From assembly GCF_963576615.1 (NCBI RefSeq), contig NC_088717.1, forward strand, positions 26,112,013 to 26,176,012: DNA of 64,000 bases, in the 5' to 3' direction. Made by a program: the position numbers and the translations under genes. The notes below the pieces were generated by a model. The model made no database searches. It was given only the letters and a program-made list of their open reading frames with translations, and was not told where the DNA came from. The stretch comes from Watersipora subatra. Lineage: Eukaryota; Bryozoa; Gymnolaemata; Cheilostomatida; Watersiporidae. Positions 22,501 to 34,329 of this stretch are shown here, piece by piece (the stretch's first letter is position 1; every line of letters begins with the position of its first letter).

Positions 22501-25500
22501 AGTGTTGCAGTCTTTCAGTGTTGTAATCTTTCAGTGTTGCAGTGTTTCAGTGTTATAGTCTTTCAGTGTTGGAGTCTTTCAGTGTTGCAGTCTTTCAGTG
22601 TTGCAGTCTTTCAGTGTTGCAGTCTTTCAGTGTTGTAATTTTTCAGTGTTGCAGTGTTTCAGTGTTATAGTCTTTCAGTGTTGGAGTCTTTCAGTGTTGC
22701 AGTCTTTCAGTGTTGCAGTTTTTCAGTGTTGCAGTCTTTCATTGTTGCAGTCTTTCAGTGTTGTAATTTTTCAGTGTTGCAGTGTTTCAGTGTTATAGTC
22801 TTTCAGTGTTGGAGTCTTTCAGTGTTGCAGTCTTTCAGTGTTGCAGTTTTTCAGTGTTGCAGTTTTTCAGTGTTGTAGTCTTTTAGTGTTGGAGTCTTTT
22901 AGTGTTGCAGTCTTTCAGAATTGCAGTCTTTCAGTGTTGCAGTGTTGCAGTGTTTCAGTGTTGTAGTCTTTCAGTGTTGCAGTCTTTCAGTGTTGCAGTC
23001 TTTCAGTGTTGCAGTCTTTCAGTGTTGCAGTCTTTTAGTGTTGCAGTCTTTTAGTGTTGCAGTCTTTCAGTGTTGCAGTCTTTCAGTGTTGCAGTCTTTC
23101 AGTGTTGCAGTCTTTCATTGTTGCAGTCTTTCAGTGTTGCAGTCTTTTAGTCTTGCAGTCTTTCAGTGTTGCACTCTTTGAGTGTTGCAGTCTTTTAGTG
23201 TTGCAGTCTTTCAGTGTCGCAGTCTTTCAGAATTGCAGTCTTTCAGTGTTGCAGTGTTGCAGTGTTTCAGTGTTGTAGTCTTTCAGTGTTGCAGTCTTTC
23301 AGTGTTGCAGTCTTTCAGTGTTGCAGTCTTTCAGTGTTGCAGTCTTTTAGTGTTGCAGTCTTTTAGTGTTGCAGTCTTTCAGTGTTGCAGTCTTTCAGTG
23401 TTGCAGTCTTTCAGTGTTGCAGTCTTTCATTGTTGCAGTCTTTCAGTGTTGCAGTCTTTTAGTCTTGCAGTCTTTCAGTGTTGCACTCTTTGAGTGTTGC
23501 AGTCTTTTAGTGTTGCAGTCTTTCAGTGTCGCAGTCTTTCAGTGTTGTGGTCTTTCAGTGTTGCAGTCTTTCAGTGTTGCAGTCTTTCAGTGATGCAGTC
23601 TTTTAGTGTTGCAGTTTTTCAGTGTTGCAGTTTTTTGGTGTTGCAGTCTTTTAGTGTTGCAGTCTTTCAGTGTTGCAGTCTTTCATTGTTGCAGTCTTTC
23701 AGTGTTGCAGTCTTTTAGTCTTGCAGTCTTTCAGTGTTGCAGTCTTTCAGTGTTGCAGCCCTATAGTGTTGCAGTCTTTCAGTATTGCAGTCTTTCATTG
23801 TTGCAGTATTTCAGTGTTGCAGTCTTTCAGTGTTGTAGTCTTTCAGTGTTGCAGTCTTTCAGTGTTGTAGTTTTTTAGTGTTGCAGTCTTTCAGTGTTGC
23901 AGTCTTTTAGTGTTGCAGTCTTTCATTGTTGCAGTCTTTTAGTGTTGCAGTCTTTCAGTGTTGCAGTCTTTCAGTGTTGCAGTCTTTCAGTGTTGAAGTC
24001 TTTTAGTGTTGCAGTCTTTCAGTGTTGCAGTCTTTCATTGTTGCAGTTTTTCAGTGTTGCATTCTTTTAGTGCTGTAGTCTTTCAGTGTTGCAGTCTTTT
24101 AGTGTTGTAGTCTTTCAGTGTTGCAGTCTTTCAGTGTTGCAGTCTTTCAGTGTTGCAGTCTTTCAGTGTTGCAGTCTTTCAGTGTTGTAATCTTTCAGTG
24201 TTGCAGTGTTTTAGTGTTATAGTCTTTCAGTGTTGGAGTCTTTCAGTGTTGAAGTCTTTCAGTGCTGCAGTCTTTCAGTGTTGCCGTCTTTCAGTGTTGC
24301 AGTCTTTCAGTGTTGCAGTCTTTCAGTGTTATAGTCTTTCAGTGTTGGAGTCTTTCAGTGTTGGAGTCTTTCAGTGTTGGAGTCTTTCAGTGTTGCAGTC
24401 TTTCAGTGTTGCAGTCTTTTAGTGTTGCAGTCTTTCAGTATTGCAGTCTTTCAGTGTTGCAGTGTTTCAGTGTTGTAGTCTTTTAGTGTTGCAGTCTTTC
24501 AGTGTTATTGTCTTTCAGTGTTGTAGTCTTTCAGTGTTGTAGTCTTTCAGTGTTGTAATCTTTCAGTGTTGCAGTCTTTCAGTGTTGCAGTCTTTCAGTG
24601 TTGTAATCTTTCAGTGTTGCAGTGTTTCAGTGTTATAGTCTTTCAGTGTTGGAGTCTTTCAGTGTTGCAGTCTTTCAGTGTTGCAGTCTTTCAGTGTTGT
24701 AGTCTTTCAGTGTTGCAGTCTTTCAGTGTTGCAGTCTTTCAGTGTTGCAGTCTTTCAGTGTTGCAGTCTTTTAGTGTTGCAGTCTTTTAGTGTTGCAGTC
24801 TTTCAGTGTTGCAGTCTTTTAGTGTTGCAGTCTTTCAGTGTTGCAGTCTTTCAGTGTTGCAGTCTTTCATTGTTGCAGTTTTTCAGTGTTGCAGTCTTTT
24901 AGTCTTGCAGTCTTTCAGTGTTGCAGTCTTTCAGTGTTGCAGTCTTTTAGTGCTGCAGTCTTTCAGTGTTGCAGTCTTTCAGTGCTGTAGTCCTTCAGTG
25001 TTGCAGTCTTTCAGTGTTGCAGTCTTTCAGTGTTGCAGGCTTTTAGTGTTGCAGTCTTTCAGTGTTGCAGTCTTTCAGTGTTGCAGTCTTTCAGTGTTGC
25101 AGTCTTTCAGTGTTACAGTCTTTCATTGTTGCAGTCTTTCAGTGTTGCAGTCTTTTAGTCTTGCAGTCTTTCAGTGTTGCACTCTTTGAGTGTTGCAGTC
25201 TTTTAGTGTTGCAGTCTTTCAGTGTTGCAGTCTTTCAGTGTTGTAGTCTTTCAGTGTTGCAGTCTTTCAGTGTTGCAGTCTTTCAGTGATGCAGTCTTTT
25301 AGTGTTGCAGTCTTTCAGTGTTGCAGTTTTTCAGTGTTGCAGTCTTTTAGTGTTGCAGTCTTTCAGTGTTGCCGTCTTTCATTGTTGCAGTCTTTCAGTG
25401 TTGAAGTCTTTTAGGCTTGCAGTCTTTCAGTGTTGCAGTCTTTCATTGTTGCAGTTTTTCAGTGTTGCATTCTTTTAGTGCTGTAGTCTTTCAGTGTTGC

Positions 25501-26881
25501 AGTCTTTTAGTGTTGTAGTCTTTCAGTGTTGCAGTCTTTCAGTGTTGCAGTCTTTCAGTGTTGCAGTCTTTCAGTGTTGCAGTCTTTCAGTGTTGAAGTT
25601 TTTCAGTGTTGCAGTGTTTTAGTGTTATAGTCTTTCAGTGTTGGAGTCTTTCAGTGTTGAAGTCTTTCAGTGCTGCAGTCTTTCAGTGTTGCCGTCTTTC
25701 AGTGTTGCAGTCTTTCAGTGTTGCAGTCTTTCAGTGTTATAGTCTTTCAGTGTTGGAGTCTTTCAGTGTTGGAGTCTTTCAGTGTTGGAGTCTTTCAGTG
25801 TTGCAGTCTTTCAGTGTTGCAGTCTTTTAGTGTTGCAGTCTTTCAGTATTGCAGTCTTTCAGTGTTGCAGTGTTTCAGTGTTGTAGTCTTTTAGTGTTGC
25901 AGTCTTTCAGTGTTATTGTCTTTCAGTGTTGTAGTCTTTCAGTGTTGTAGTCTTTCAGTGTTGTAATCTTTCAGTGTTGCAGTCTTTCAGTGTTGCAGTC
26001 TTTCAGTGTTGTAATCTTTCAGTGTTGCAGTGTTTCAGTGTTATAGTCTTTCAGTGTTGGAGTCTTTCAGTGTTGCAGTCTTTCAGTGTTGCAGTCTTTC
26101 AGTGTTGTAGTCTTTCAGTGTTGCAGTCTTTCAGTGTTGCAGTCTTTCAGTGTTGCAGTCTTTCAGTGTTGCAGTCTTTCAGTGTTGCAGTCTTTTAGTG
26201 TTGCAGTCTTTCAGTGTTGCAGTCTTTCAGTGTTGCAGTCTTTCAGTGTTGCAGTCTTTCAGTGTTGCAGTCTTTCATTGTTGCAGTTTTTCAGTGTTGC
26301 AGTCTTTTAGTCTTGCAGTCTTTCAGTGTTGCAGTCTTTCAGTGTTGCAGTCTTTTAGTGCTGCAGTCTTTCAGTGTTGCAGTCTTTCAGTGCTGTAGTC
26401 CTTCAGTGTTGCAGTCTTTCAGTGTTGCAGTCTTTCAGTGTTGCAGGCTTTTAGTGTTGCAGTCTTTCAGTGTTGCAGTCTTTCAGTGTTGCAGTCTTTC
26501 AGTGTTGCAGTCTTTCAGTGTTGCAGTCTTTCATTGTTGCAGTCTTTCAGTGTTGCAGTCTTTTAGTCTTGCAGTCTTTCAGTGTTGCACTCTTTGAGTG
26601 TTGCAGTCTTTTAGTGTTGCAGTCTTTCAGTGTTGCAGTCTTTCAGTGTTGTAGTCTTTCAGTGTTGCAGTCTTTCAGTGTTGCAGTCTTTCAGTGATGC
26701 AGTTTTTTAGTGTTGCAGTCTTTCAGTGTTGCAGTTTTTCAGTGTTGCAGTCTTTTAGTGTTGCAGTCTTTCAGTGTTGCAGTCTTTCATTGTTGCAGTC
26801 TTTCAGTGTTGCAGTCTTTTAGTGTTGCAGTCTTTCAGTGTTGCAGTCTTTCAGTGTTGTAGTCTTTCACTGTTGCAGTCC

Positions 26882-27742
26882 TTTAGTGTTGCAGTCTTTC
26901 AGTGTTGCAGTCTTTCAGTGTTGCAGTCTTTCAGTGTTACAGTCTTTTAGTGTTGCAGTCTTTCAGTGTTGTAGTCTTTCAGTGTTGCAGTCTTTCATTG
27001 TTGCAGTCTTTCAGTGTTACAGTCTTTCAGTGTTGCAGTCTTTCATTGTTGCAGTCTTTCAGTGTTGCAGTCTTTCAGTGTTGCCGTTTTTCAGTGTTGC
27101 AGTCTTTCATTGTTGCAGTCTTTCAGTGTTGCAGTCTTTCACTGTTGCAGTCTTTCAGTGTTGCAGTCTTTCAGTGTTGCATTCTTTTAGTGTTGCAGTC
27201 TTTCAGTGTTGCAGTCTTTCATTGTTGCAGTCTTTCAGTGTTGCAGTCTTTCAGTGTTGCAGTCTTTCAGTGTTGCAGTCTTTCAGTGTTGCAGTCTTTT
27301 AGTGTTGAAGTCTTTCAGTGTTGCAGTCTTTTAGTGTTGCAGTCTTTCATTGTTGCAGTCTTTTAGTGTTGCTGTCTTTCAGTGTTGCAGTCTTTCAGTG
27401 TTGCAGTCTTTCAGTGTTGCTGTCTTTCAGTGTTGCAGTCTTTCATTGTTGCAGTCTTTCAGTGTTTCAGTCTTTCAGTGCTGTAGTCTTTCAGTGTTGC
27501 AGTCTTTCAGTGTTGCAGTTTTTCAGTGTTGCAGTCTTTCAGTGTTGCAGTCTTTCAGTGTATCAGTCTTTCAGTGTTGCAGTCTTTCAGTGTTGCAGTC
27601 TTTCAGTGTTGCAGTCTTTCAGTGTTGCAGTCTTTTAGTGTTAGTCTTTCAGTGTTACAATCTTTCAGTGTTGCAGTCTTTAAGTGTTGCAGTCTTTCAG
27701 TGTTGCAGTCTTTCTGTGTTGCAGTCTTTCAGTGTTGCAGTC
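26882..27742 (+). repeat. Higher-order block of array 4, right copy
   Basis: Near-identical to 18660-19520. The DNA between the two copies is itself made of shorter nested duplicates at spacings of about 1.4, 2.1 and 3.5 kb. Confidence 0.8.
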
Positions 27743-28521
27743 TTTCAGTGTTGCAGTCTTTCAGTGTTGAAGTTTTTCAGTGTTGCAGTCTTTCAGTGTC
27801 AGTCTTTCAGTGTTGCAGTCTTTTAGTGTTGTAGTCTTTCAGTGTTGCAGTCTTTCATTGTTGCAGTCTTTCAGTGTTGCAGTCTTTCAGTGTTGCAGAC
27901 TTTCAGTGTTGAAGTCTTTCAGTGTTGCAGTCTTTCAGTGTTTCAGTCTTTTAGTGTTGCAGTCTTTCATCGTTGCAGGTTTTCAGTGTTGCAGTCTTTC
28001 TGTGCTGTAGTCTTTCAGCGTTACAGTGTTTCAGTGTTGCAGTCTTTCAGTGTTGCAATCTTTCAGTGTTGCAGTCTTTAAGTGTTGTAGTCTTTCAGTG
28101 TTGCAGTCTTTCAGTGTTGCAGTCTTTTAGTGTTGCAGTATTTCAGTGTTGCAGTCTTTTAGTGTTGCAGTCTTTCAGTGTTGCAGTCTTTCAGTGTTGT
28201 AGTCTTTCAGTGTTGTAGTCTTTCAGTGTTGCAGTCTTTCATTGTTGCAGTCTTTTAGTGTTGCGGTTTTTCAGTGCTGTAGTCTTTCAATGTTGTAGTC
28301 TTTCAGTGTTGCAGTCTTTCAGTGTTGCAGTCTTTCAGTGTTGTAGTCTTTCAGTGTTGCAGTCTTTCATTGTTGCAGTCTTTCAGTGTTGCAGTCTCTC
28401 AGTGTGGTAGTCTCTCAGTGTTGCAGTCTTTCAGTATTGTAGTCTTTCAGTGTTGCAGTCTTTCAGTGTTGCAGTCTTTTAGTGTTGCAGTCTTTCAGTG
28501 TTGCTGTCTTTCAGTGTTGCC

Positions 28522-29600
28522 AGGTTAAAGTGTTGCAGGGTTATGGTACTTCAGGGTTACAGTGTCACAGTGTTGCGATGCTGTAGTATTTTTTACAAAC
28601 CTTTGCTACTACTAACCTGGGAGATTATGCGAAATTTTTAACAAAATAAACACACATTTTATTTTGAAATAGAATTAAATAGATTTGTGGCTGTTAACTG
28701 ATAATAACTCATATGCCTTCATTAGTTTTTGGTATTTTTCTGATATGAATGTTTTAGCTTTCATCATGTGATCGTCATGTAATCATACTATTTAAAGTGT
28801 TCATCAGGTGATAATGTTTTAGAGTAATTGTCAAGTGGTCTTTAAAGTAGATAATCTTCCAAAGCTGGGAATCATAGTAAACCTCTCATTTTTGGCGCTC
28901 TGCTATCTCATCTGCTTACTGCACTGCAAGTTGCTAACAGACACACTACAGAATGGTTATAGTAGGCTTACAAACCTAACCTTCCAAGATACTCATGCTT
29001 GACTTGTGTAACATACATTTATATATTCAACTGTGACTACTGCATATTGTGTTTAAAGATTATTACGCCAAACAAACAATTAATGCATTTAGTTCTAGTA
29101 ATCTGTCACTAAGTACTTTCAAAATGACAAGGCTTAGATAGTAAATGGTCCATCTCTTTCATAGTTTACCATTTGTGATAGTATTATACTGCCGATATAC
29201 TGACTCACTATTTTAATCAAAACTGGCTATTTGGACTAACATATTGCAACTTTATTTAAAACATTTACTTTTTTAAGGCATGTATTTAGTTACATTCAAG
29301 TTCAATTGATTTTAAATTTTGAATTCTTTTTTGACCAATTGATTATAAACAGCCATGTTACAAATAGCCCTAAACTAGCTGTTTTGCTACATTTATACAA
29401 AGTAACCATTAGCTAAAATAAAATGTGTGATATAGTAGTGCTGACCTAAGGTTGATCGATTATCAGAAAGTAAATTCTTTCTGGTGCCATGTTAGCTTGC
29501 TGTGTGTATGAGAATGCTGAGTAAACTTATCCTAATGGCGTGTTAATCAACTTCATAAATAGTAAAGCTGAATAAGTACCGTACCAGCAACAAATACAGT
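28522..29600. repeat. Right flank of array 4, homologous to 2714-3600
   Basis: Begins with the degenerate array end (gccaggttaaagtgttgcag) and a tail shared with the other arrays (ttacaaacctttgctactac). It then matches the outer flank of array 1. Two diverged copies of the catgttag motif close the block near 29485 and 29515. No gene is seen. Confidence 0.6.
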
Positions 29601-29773
29601 CAAAGGCTGACAGCGTTTTCACTGATTGTGTTTGTTTTTACTAAATGTTTTTTTCTTTTTTTCAGTCAGTAACTTTTACAATGATTGTCATATGGCTAAA
29701 GCTTTATCACTGAATTTCATTCTGCTCTGTTTTTGCTTTCTTTTGCCATCTGTTTGTGTATAGCTCTCTCAAC

Positions 29774-29874
29774 GTCATGTTATGTCATGTTATGCCATTT
29801 TATGTCATGTTATGTCATGTTATGTCATGTTATGCCATGTTATGTCATGTTATGTCATGTTATGTCATGTTATG
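29774..29874. repeat. 10-bp minisatellite tgttatgtca
   Basis: About ten copies of tgttatgtca with tgccat variants. It creates an artificial cysteine- and methionine-rich open frame with a leader-like start, which I do not regard as a gene. Confidence 0.9.
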
Positions 29875-30550
29875 CTTGGCTGAATTCATGTATTTCAGCT
29901 TTGCTCTTTTATTGCTCTTTCTTTTATAGAAATACTCTCACTAAATAGTACTCTATTTAACATGTTATTCACAAAAACTAAGCAAAAAATCTAGAAACTT
30001 CCAGAGGTTTTCAAGGTGAAGCATAGAAATATGTTACAAAAATATGTCTTACTGCAAAATAAAAAAAATCTTATTGTATGTTTTAGAGAGATGCTTATAC
30101 TTTATTGCATTTACTTACAGGTAGTTTTTAAACTGTTAAATATTGAATACATGTACATGGTGAGTGTCTGTAAACGGTCATAGTTTAAAGTTTGTCATTT
30201 ATTTGGCATCAGGTATGACATGCCTATTTGTTGCTAGCAGCAATAAATAACACCAGCTGGCTCTATCCATAGTCTGGTGACAATGAAAAGCAAGTGATGA
30301 TAAGACCTAGTAAATACACATCTGTGTAGATTCTACCGCATTGGATACACATCCAATCTGCTGTTCTATCTATAATATACATTATATGATTTATATAAAA
30401 ATTTTTAATTCTTTATTTTGAATGTACAAAGTTGACTAGGGGTGCAGTAGCATGTGATGGTTTAAAGAAGAAAAGATACAATTTGTAAAGAACTGCGATA
30501 TGTTAATAACTCTATGCTCGTTTCATGGTTAAACTGCGGTATACTAAACC
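29875..30550. other. AT-rich DNA without recognised features
   Basis: No exon, RNA gene, tandem repeat or paralogous block was recognised here. Confidence 0.4.
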
Positions 30551-31280
30551 TAGTTTAGCGTTAACAACTATGTTTAAAAGCAAACATCTATGTCTGAATG
30601 CTAACACCTATATATAAAAACTAATGATTATGTCCGAGTGTTAACAACTATGTCTGGGTGGTAACATCCATGTCTGTATGTTAAAAACTATATAAGCGTG
30701 CTAATATTTATGTCTGAATGGTAACATCTATGATTGAGAGGTAACAACTAGGCCTGAGTGCTAACATCTGCAAGTGAGTGCTAACATTGATATCTAAGTA
30801 CTAACATCTATGACTGAGTACTAGCATCTATGCCTGAGTGCTAACATCTACAAGTGAGTGCTAACATTGATGTTTGAGTAGTAACATCTATGACTGAGTA
30901 CTAGCATCTATGCCTGAGTGCTAACATCTACAAGTGAGTGCTAACATTGATGTTTGAGTAGTAACATCTATGACTGAGTACTAACAACTATGCCTGAGTG
31001 CTAACATCTACAAGTGAGCACCAACATTGATGTCTGAATACTAACATTTATGACTGAGTACTAACAACTATGCCTGAGTGCTAACATCTGCAAGTGAGTG
31101 CTAACATTGATGTCTGAGTACTAACAACTATGCCTGAGTGCTAACATCTACAAGTAAATGCTAACATTGATGTCTAAGTACAAACATCTATGAATGAGTA
31201 CTAACAACTATGACTAAGTACTAACAACTATGTCTGAGTGCTAACATCTACAAGTGAGTGCTAACATTGATTTCTGGTGC
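30551..31280. repeat. 20-bp satellite with 80-bp higher-order unit
   Basis: Consensus near ctaacatctatgtctgagtg. From about 30751 four successive 20-mers form an 80-bp unit (with acaagtgagtg and aacattgatg members), repeating at about 30751, 30831, 30911, 30991 and 31071. Related copies lie inside an intron at 32481-32576 and at 60286-60640. Confidence 0.9.
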
Positions 31281-31977
31281 TAGCATTCATGTGTAACACC
31301 TTTAGAACTTTGGACAATTTTTTTATTCTCCTTGTTCACTACAGTTCAACTATTTTCTCTGTACCAACAGGCATTACAAAAAGCTTAGTATATTTGGTTT
31401 AGGATTTTCTATCTATTATTGCAACAAAATAGTTTTTATAAACTTATAACCTCAGGAAAATATTAAAACATCCAATATATTTATCCTTGATAACGCACAA
31501 TCATATAGAATTACCGCTATTCTGAGTAAATTAAACGTGATCTTTACCGTGAAGCTTCAGTCAAGAGTCGTTATAATGTTTAAAACAAAACCATTTTATA
31601 TCAAAACAAATTTATTTTTTAATTGTGCGTCATCAAAAATGTTTGTTGGAAAGACAGTCAGCCTGACAGTGTTAAATGCGGTGTAAACTGATCTTCAGAT
31701 ATCTCATGAAGTTTGATTCTTTTGTCCTTGCTTACAGAAATCAAATGAGAGGCAATGTCTACCAGCAATATGATAGTAACCAAAAATTAATTAATAGTAT
31801 ACAAAGCTTTTTCAGAACTATTTGTCCAAACTCTAGATTGATTGTAAGTAGTGGAGAAAACAAATGTTAACAACTTTTGCCTGTTAGAAAATTATAGGAC
31901 TAAAAAAGTACAGTAGAAACGATGATCGTTTGCCGAGGGCAAGTAACTCTCATTTCTTGTAAGCTGAGCTCATATTA
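31281..31977. other. Flank shared with the 60.6 kb satellite copy, then 3' side of gene 2
   Basis: About 31295-31430 (gacaatttttttattct, ctgtaccaacaggcatta, ggtttaggattttc) matches 60650-60775 next to another copy of the 20-bp satellite. The rest is AT-rich. A minus-strand AATAAA at 31616-31611 could serve gene 2, about 360 bases past its stop. Confidence 0.5.
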
Positions 31978-33511
31978 TTATTCCCATGGTTCATGACAGT
32001 AGCATTTGCGGATGAGGTAGACCTTTTGTGAAACTTCATCTTTCACTTTTTTCCATCTGCATTTCGTTTCGTAGTGGACTTCTTTGTATGTAGAGTTGCT
32101 AAAATAGTCCATATTTCCAACAGTAAGCTGAATTGCTGCTTTGGAGCTGTATGAAAATCATCATATATTATTTTGTACTGTATTATGCAACAATATATTA
32201 CACTATAATAATAAAATATACTTAATTACTTTATGTATTATATATTATATTGCACACTATTATATGCTAAACTATATCATATTGTATTTAAATGCAATAT
32301 AATATATAATATAATGCAATGTGTTAAACTAGTTTATATTATATTAAATAAAACTATATTAGATTATAGTATATAATATCATTTTATTTCATGTTAACTT
32401 ACATAATAGCATACTCTGATATAATAATTTAAATTTTAATATATACAGTTAAGTTACATGTATATCATAATATACTGTACAACATCTACAAGTGAGCACT
32501 AACATTGATGTCTGAGTACTAACAACTATGCCTGAGTGCTAACATCTATGCCTGAGTGCTAACATCTACAAGTACATACATCCGATACATATGTAACAAT
32601 GCAAAAACTTATATTTTATGATACGATATACTATAATATTTTATCATATATAAGTATATATGTATTTGTATTATATTGTATGACATTTTGTTATATGGTA
32701 TTAAATTATATCATCGTATATCATACTGTATTATGTAATATTAAAGTACAATGTAACAAACCATTATTTTAAATCATATTAAGTTATACTAAAAAGCATT
32801 GTATGATATAATATTTTACAATACAATATTATATTATATATGCTGCATTATATTACATTATAATCAAGCCAACTAAAAAAAACCATAATATGGCAGGTAC
32901 TTACTATTTTCTACATGAACAGCATCGAGTGAGGGTGAATGTATCATATGCATCGGAGCTTAAACATCCACTTATCGTTATTTCACCCTTCATGCTAAAA
33001 AAGGTAATATGTATGAAACCTGCTTGTTGACTTAAACTGTACCATAAAGATAGCATGTCTGAGATTCAGTTGTTGATTTAACCATTTTACAATCTACACT
33101 TATCGTGGCATGAGAAACCTTTTTAAATATTGACAAGTCTTGACAAAATCTCTGAGTAAAGTATTCTTCTGATGAACTTGTTATAAACATCTGACATATA
33201 AACGTACATTATTATAAACGTGAATGATATAAAAAGTTATCTATAATATATCATCAACATAAACAGTTTTAGACAACAAAATTAAAAAGATACAATAATA
33301 TATATTAAATGTTTCCCAGTTTATTTACTAGCCCATACCAGTTTTACAAGAGATATTTAGTGTTCAATAAAATGTTCACTTTTTAAAAATAATGTTACCT
33401 GTTGTACTTGCAGTGTGGATTAGTTCCATGATCTTCAACTTCCAGTGGCAAATAGCCTCTCGGCTGCTTGTAGTCTGGCTCATCACGATTGTCTGGAGGA
33501 GGATCACCCAT
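31978..33511 (-). CDS. Small cysteine-rich two-module protein, gene 2 (123 aa, three exons)
   Basis: Exons on the minus strand are 33511-33399, 32994-32905 and 32146-31978 (TAA at 31980-31978). Introns of 404 and 758 nt, both phase 2, begin GTAACA and GTAAGT. The acceptors TTTTTTAG and TTTTCATACAG are good. The start ATG is 76 bases from a TATA box. The protein begins MGDPPPDNRDE and contains GYLPLEVEDH as in gene 1. Eight cysteines lie at about 34, 48, 62, 63, 65, 97, 116 and 118; seven align with gene 1. Exon 2 ends TLTRCCSC and exon 3 has KCRWKKVKDE and VYLIRKCYC, giving two modules each ending CxC. There is no signal peptide, so it is probably cytosolic or unconventionally secreted unless a leader exon is missed. 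Function is unknown. Intron 2 holds a very AT-rich tract and a piece of 20-bp satellite. Confidence 0.78.
32160..32880. repeat. AT-rich intron DNA with 20-bp satellite fragment
   Basis: Within intron 2 of gene 2, the DNA is a low-complexity mix of ataatatat-like words. About 32481-32576 carries four to five 20-bp units of the satellite seen at 30551-31280 (acaagtgagcactaacattg and similar). Confidence 0.8.
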
Positions 33512-33585
33512 TGTTGTAAGCGTTTCTAGTAGAGAGCTGGTGTCTAGCCTTTGTAGATCGGTAGCCAGGAGGCTGAGAGTGTGAG

Positions 33586-33593
33586 CTTTTATA
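33586..33593 (-). promoter_or_regulatory. TATA box of cysteine-rich gene 2
   Basis: Minus-strand tataaaag within ggagtataaaag, about 75 bases upstream of the ATG at 33511, leaving a 5' leader of roughly 45-50 nt. The same ggagtataaaa context occurs on the plus strand at 38364 and 48025. Confidence 0.75.
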
Positions 33594-33609
33594 CTCCACT
33601 CTTTTAAGG

Positions 33610-33930
33610 TTGATGGAAAATCCCATTTCCTTGCAAAGTTTTCCCAAACAGTTCTGTGAATGTCTTCTTACTAAAAAAAATTGGGAATTCCAAGCTTGTG
33701 TTTCCAAAGATTTTGGAAATCAAAAATTCTTATTGCATAATATTAATACATCATTTAATTCATAGATCATTTATAGACTTCATTGTACTGAATGTCATTT
33801 TGTTTATTCATAGTTATTTATACTTGTATACGTCTATGGCTGGTGAAACAAAGGAAAGCATGATAACCAAACTGAACTGGATATGCACAACACTATATGT
33901 CATGCTCTGGATCACTTATTGAAAGATCAC
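33610..33930 (-). repeat. Gene 2 upstream region, inverted copy of 37980-38230
   Basis: Read on the minus strand, ttggaaacacaagcttggaa and the preceding ~250 bases match plus-strand 37980-38230 and 47640-47890. The segment also includes tggatatgcacaac and agtgatccagagc-like pieces. Shared sequence runs directly into a TATA box in all three places, so this is a duplicated promoter region. Confidence 0.75.
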
Positions 33931-34329
33931 TTTTGCTGTTTATACAGTCATGCAGAAAGTTTGCATCAGTTTTTACATCCACCTAGTAACTGTCTCTTCT
34001 CACTAAAATAAAAGGTTTATAACTTTCATTTTACTCGTGAATGATAAGGTAGTCACAGGAAAGTAATCAAAAACTGAGTTCTTTGTTAGTCAATTTACTA
34101 ACACAATATTGTAACAGCATTGTTTGTTATTATATATTTCAGCTGCTGAAAATAAATTATTCTGCTTGTGGCTTCATACATAGAAAGTAATGCAGTTTTC
34201 AACAAAACTGCTGCATACACAAAAGTAACAGTATATATTCCTTTCCTGAAATTGCCTATTTTGACATAACATAGATGACCAGAAGAGAGGTTTTTGTGTC
34301 GCATGCTTCAGTCTTAGGCATAAACTAAT

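Larger units (their letters stand above)
15331..28521 (+). repeat. 16-bp satellite, array 4 (~13.2 kb)
   Basis: About 820 units by length, single orientation. The variant order is strongly hierarchical. The gcagccctatag marker recurs at about 16224, 18014, 20263 and 23758. The gcaggcttttag marker recurs at about 17373, 17854, 21541, 25035 and 26444. A run with tgttgtaatctttcag then gtgttatag recurs near 16670, 20690, 22110 and 24190. The segment near 18568-18680 equals the end of array 3 (13573-13690). Confidence 0.97.

Noticed and set aside
9684..28521. CRISPR-like array
   Set aside because: There are no unique spacers between repeats; units are contiguous and 16 bp, in an intron-containing animal genome.
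9684..28521. Telomeric repeat
   Set aside because: The unit does not resemble TTAGGG-type repeats and is flanked on both sides by unique and gene-bearing DNA.
7669..28528. Dozens of long overlapping open frames with Cys/Ser/Val repeats
   Set aside because: They follow from a stop-free 16-bp tandem unit, occur in every plus frame, have no ATG in the consensus, and begin and end only where unit variants create stops.
29733..29948. 71-codon frame with a signal-peptide-like start and Cys/Met-rich body
   Set aside because: Its body is the 10-bp minisatellite tgttatgtca; the leader-like start is chance.
33504..33707. 67-codon minus-strand frame over the gene 2 promoter
   Set aside because: It reads through the TATA box and leader and is out of frame with the conserved exon 1.
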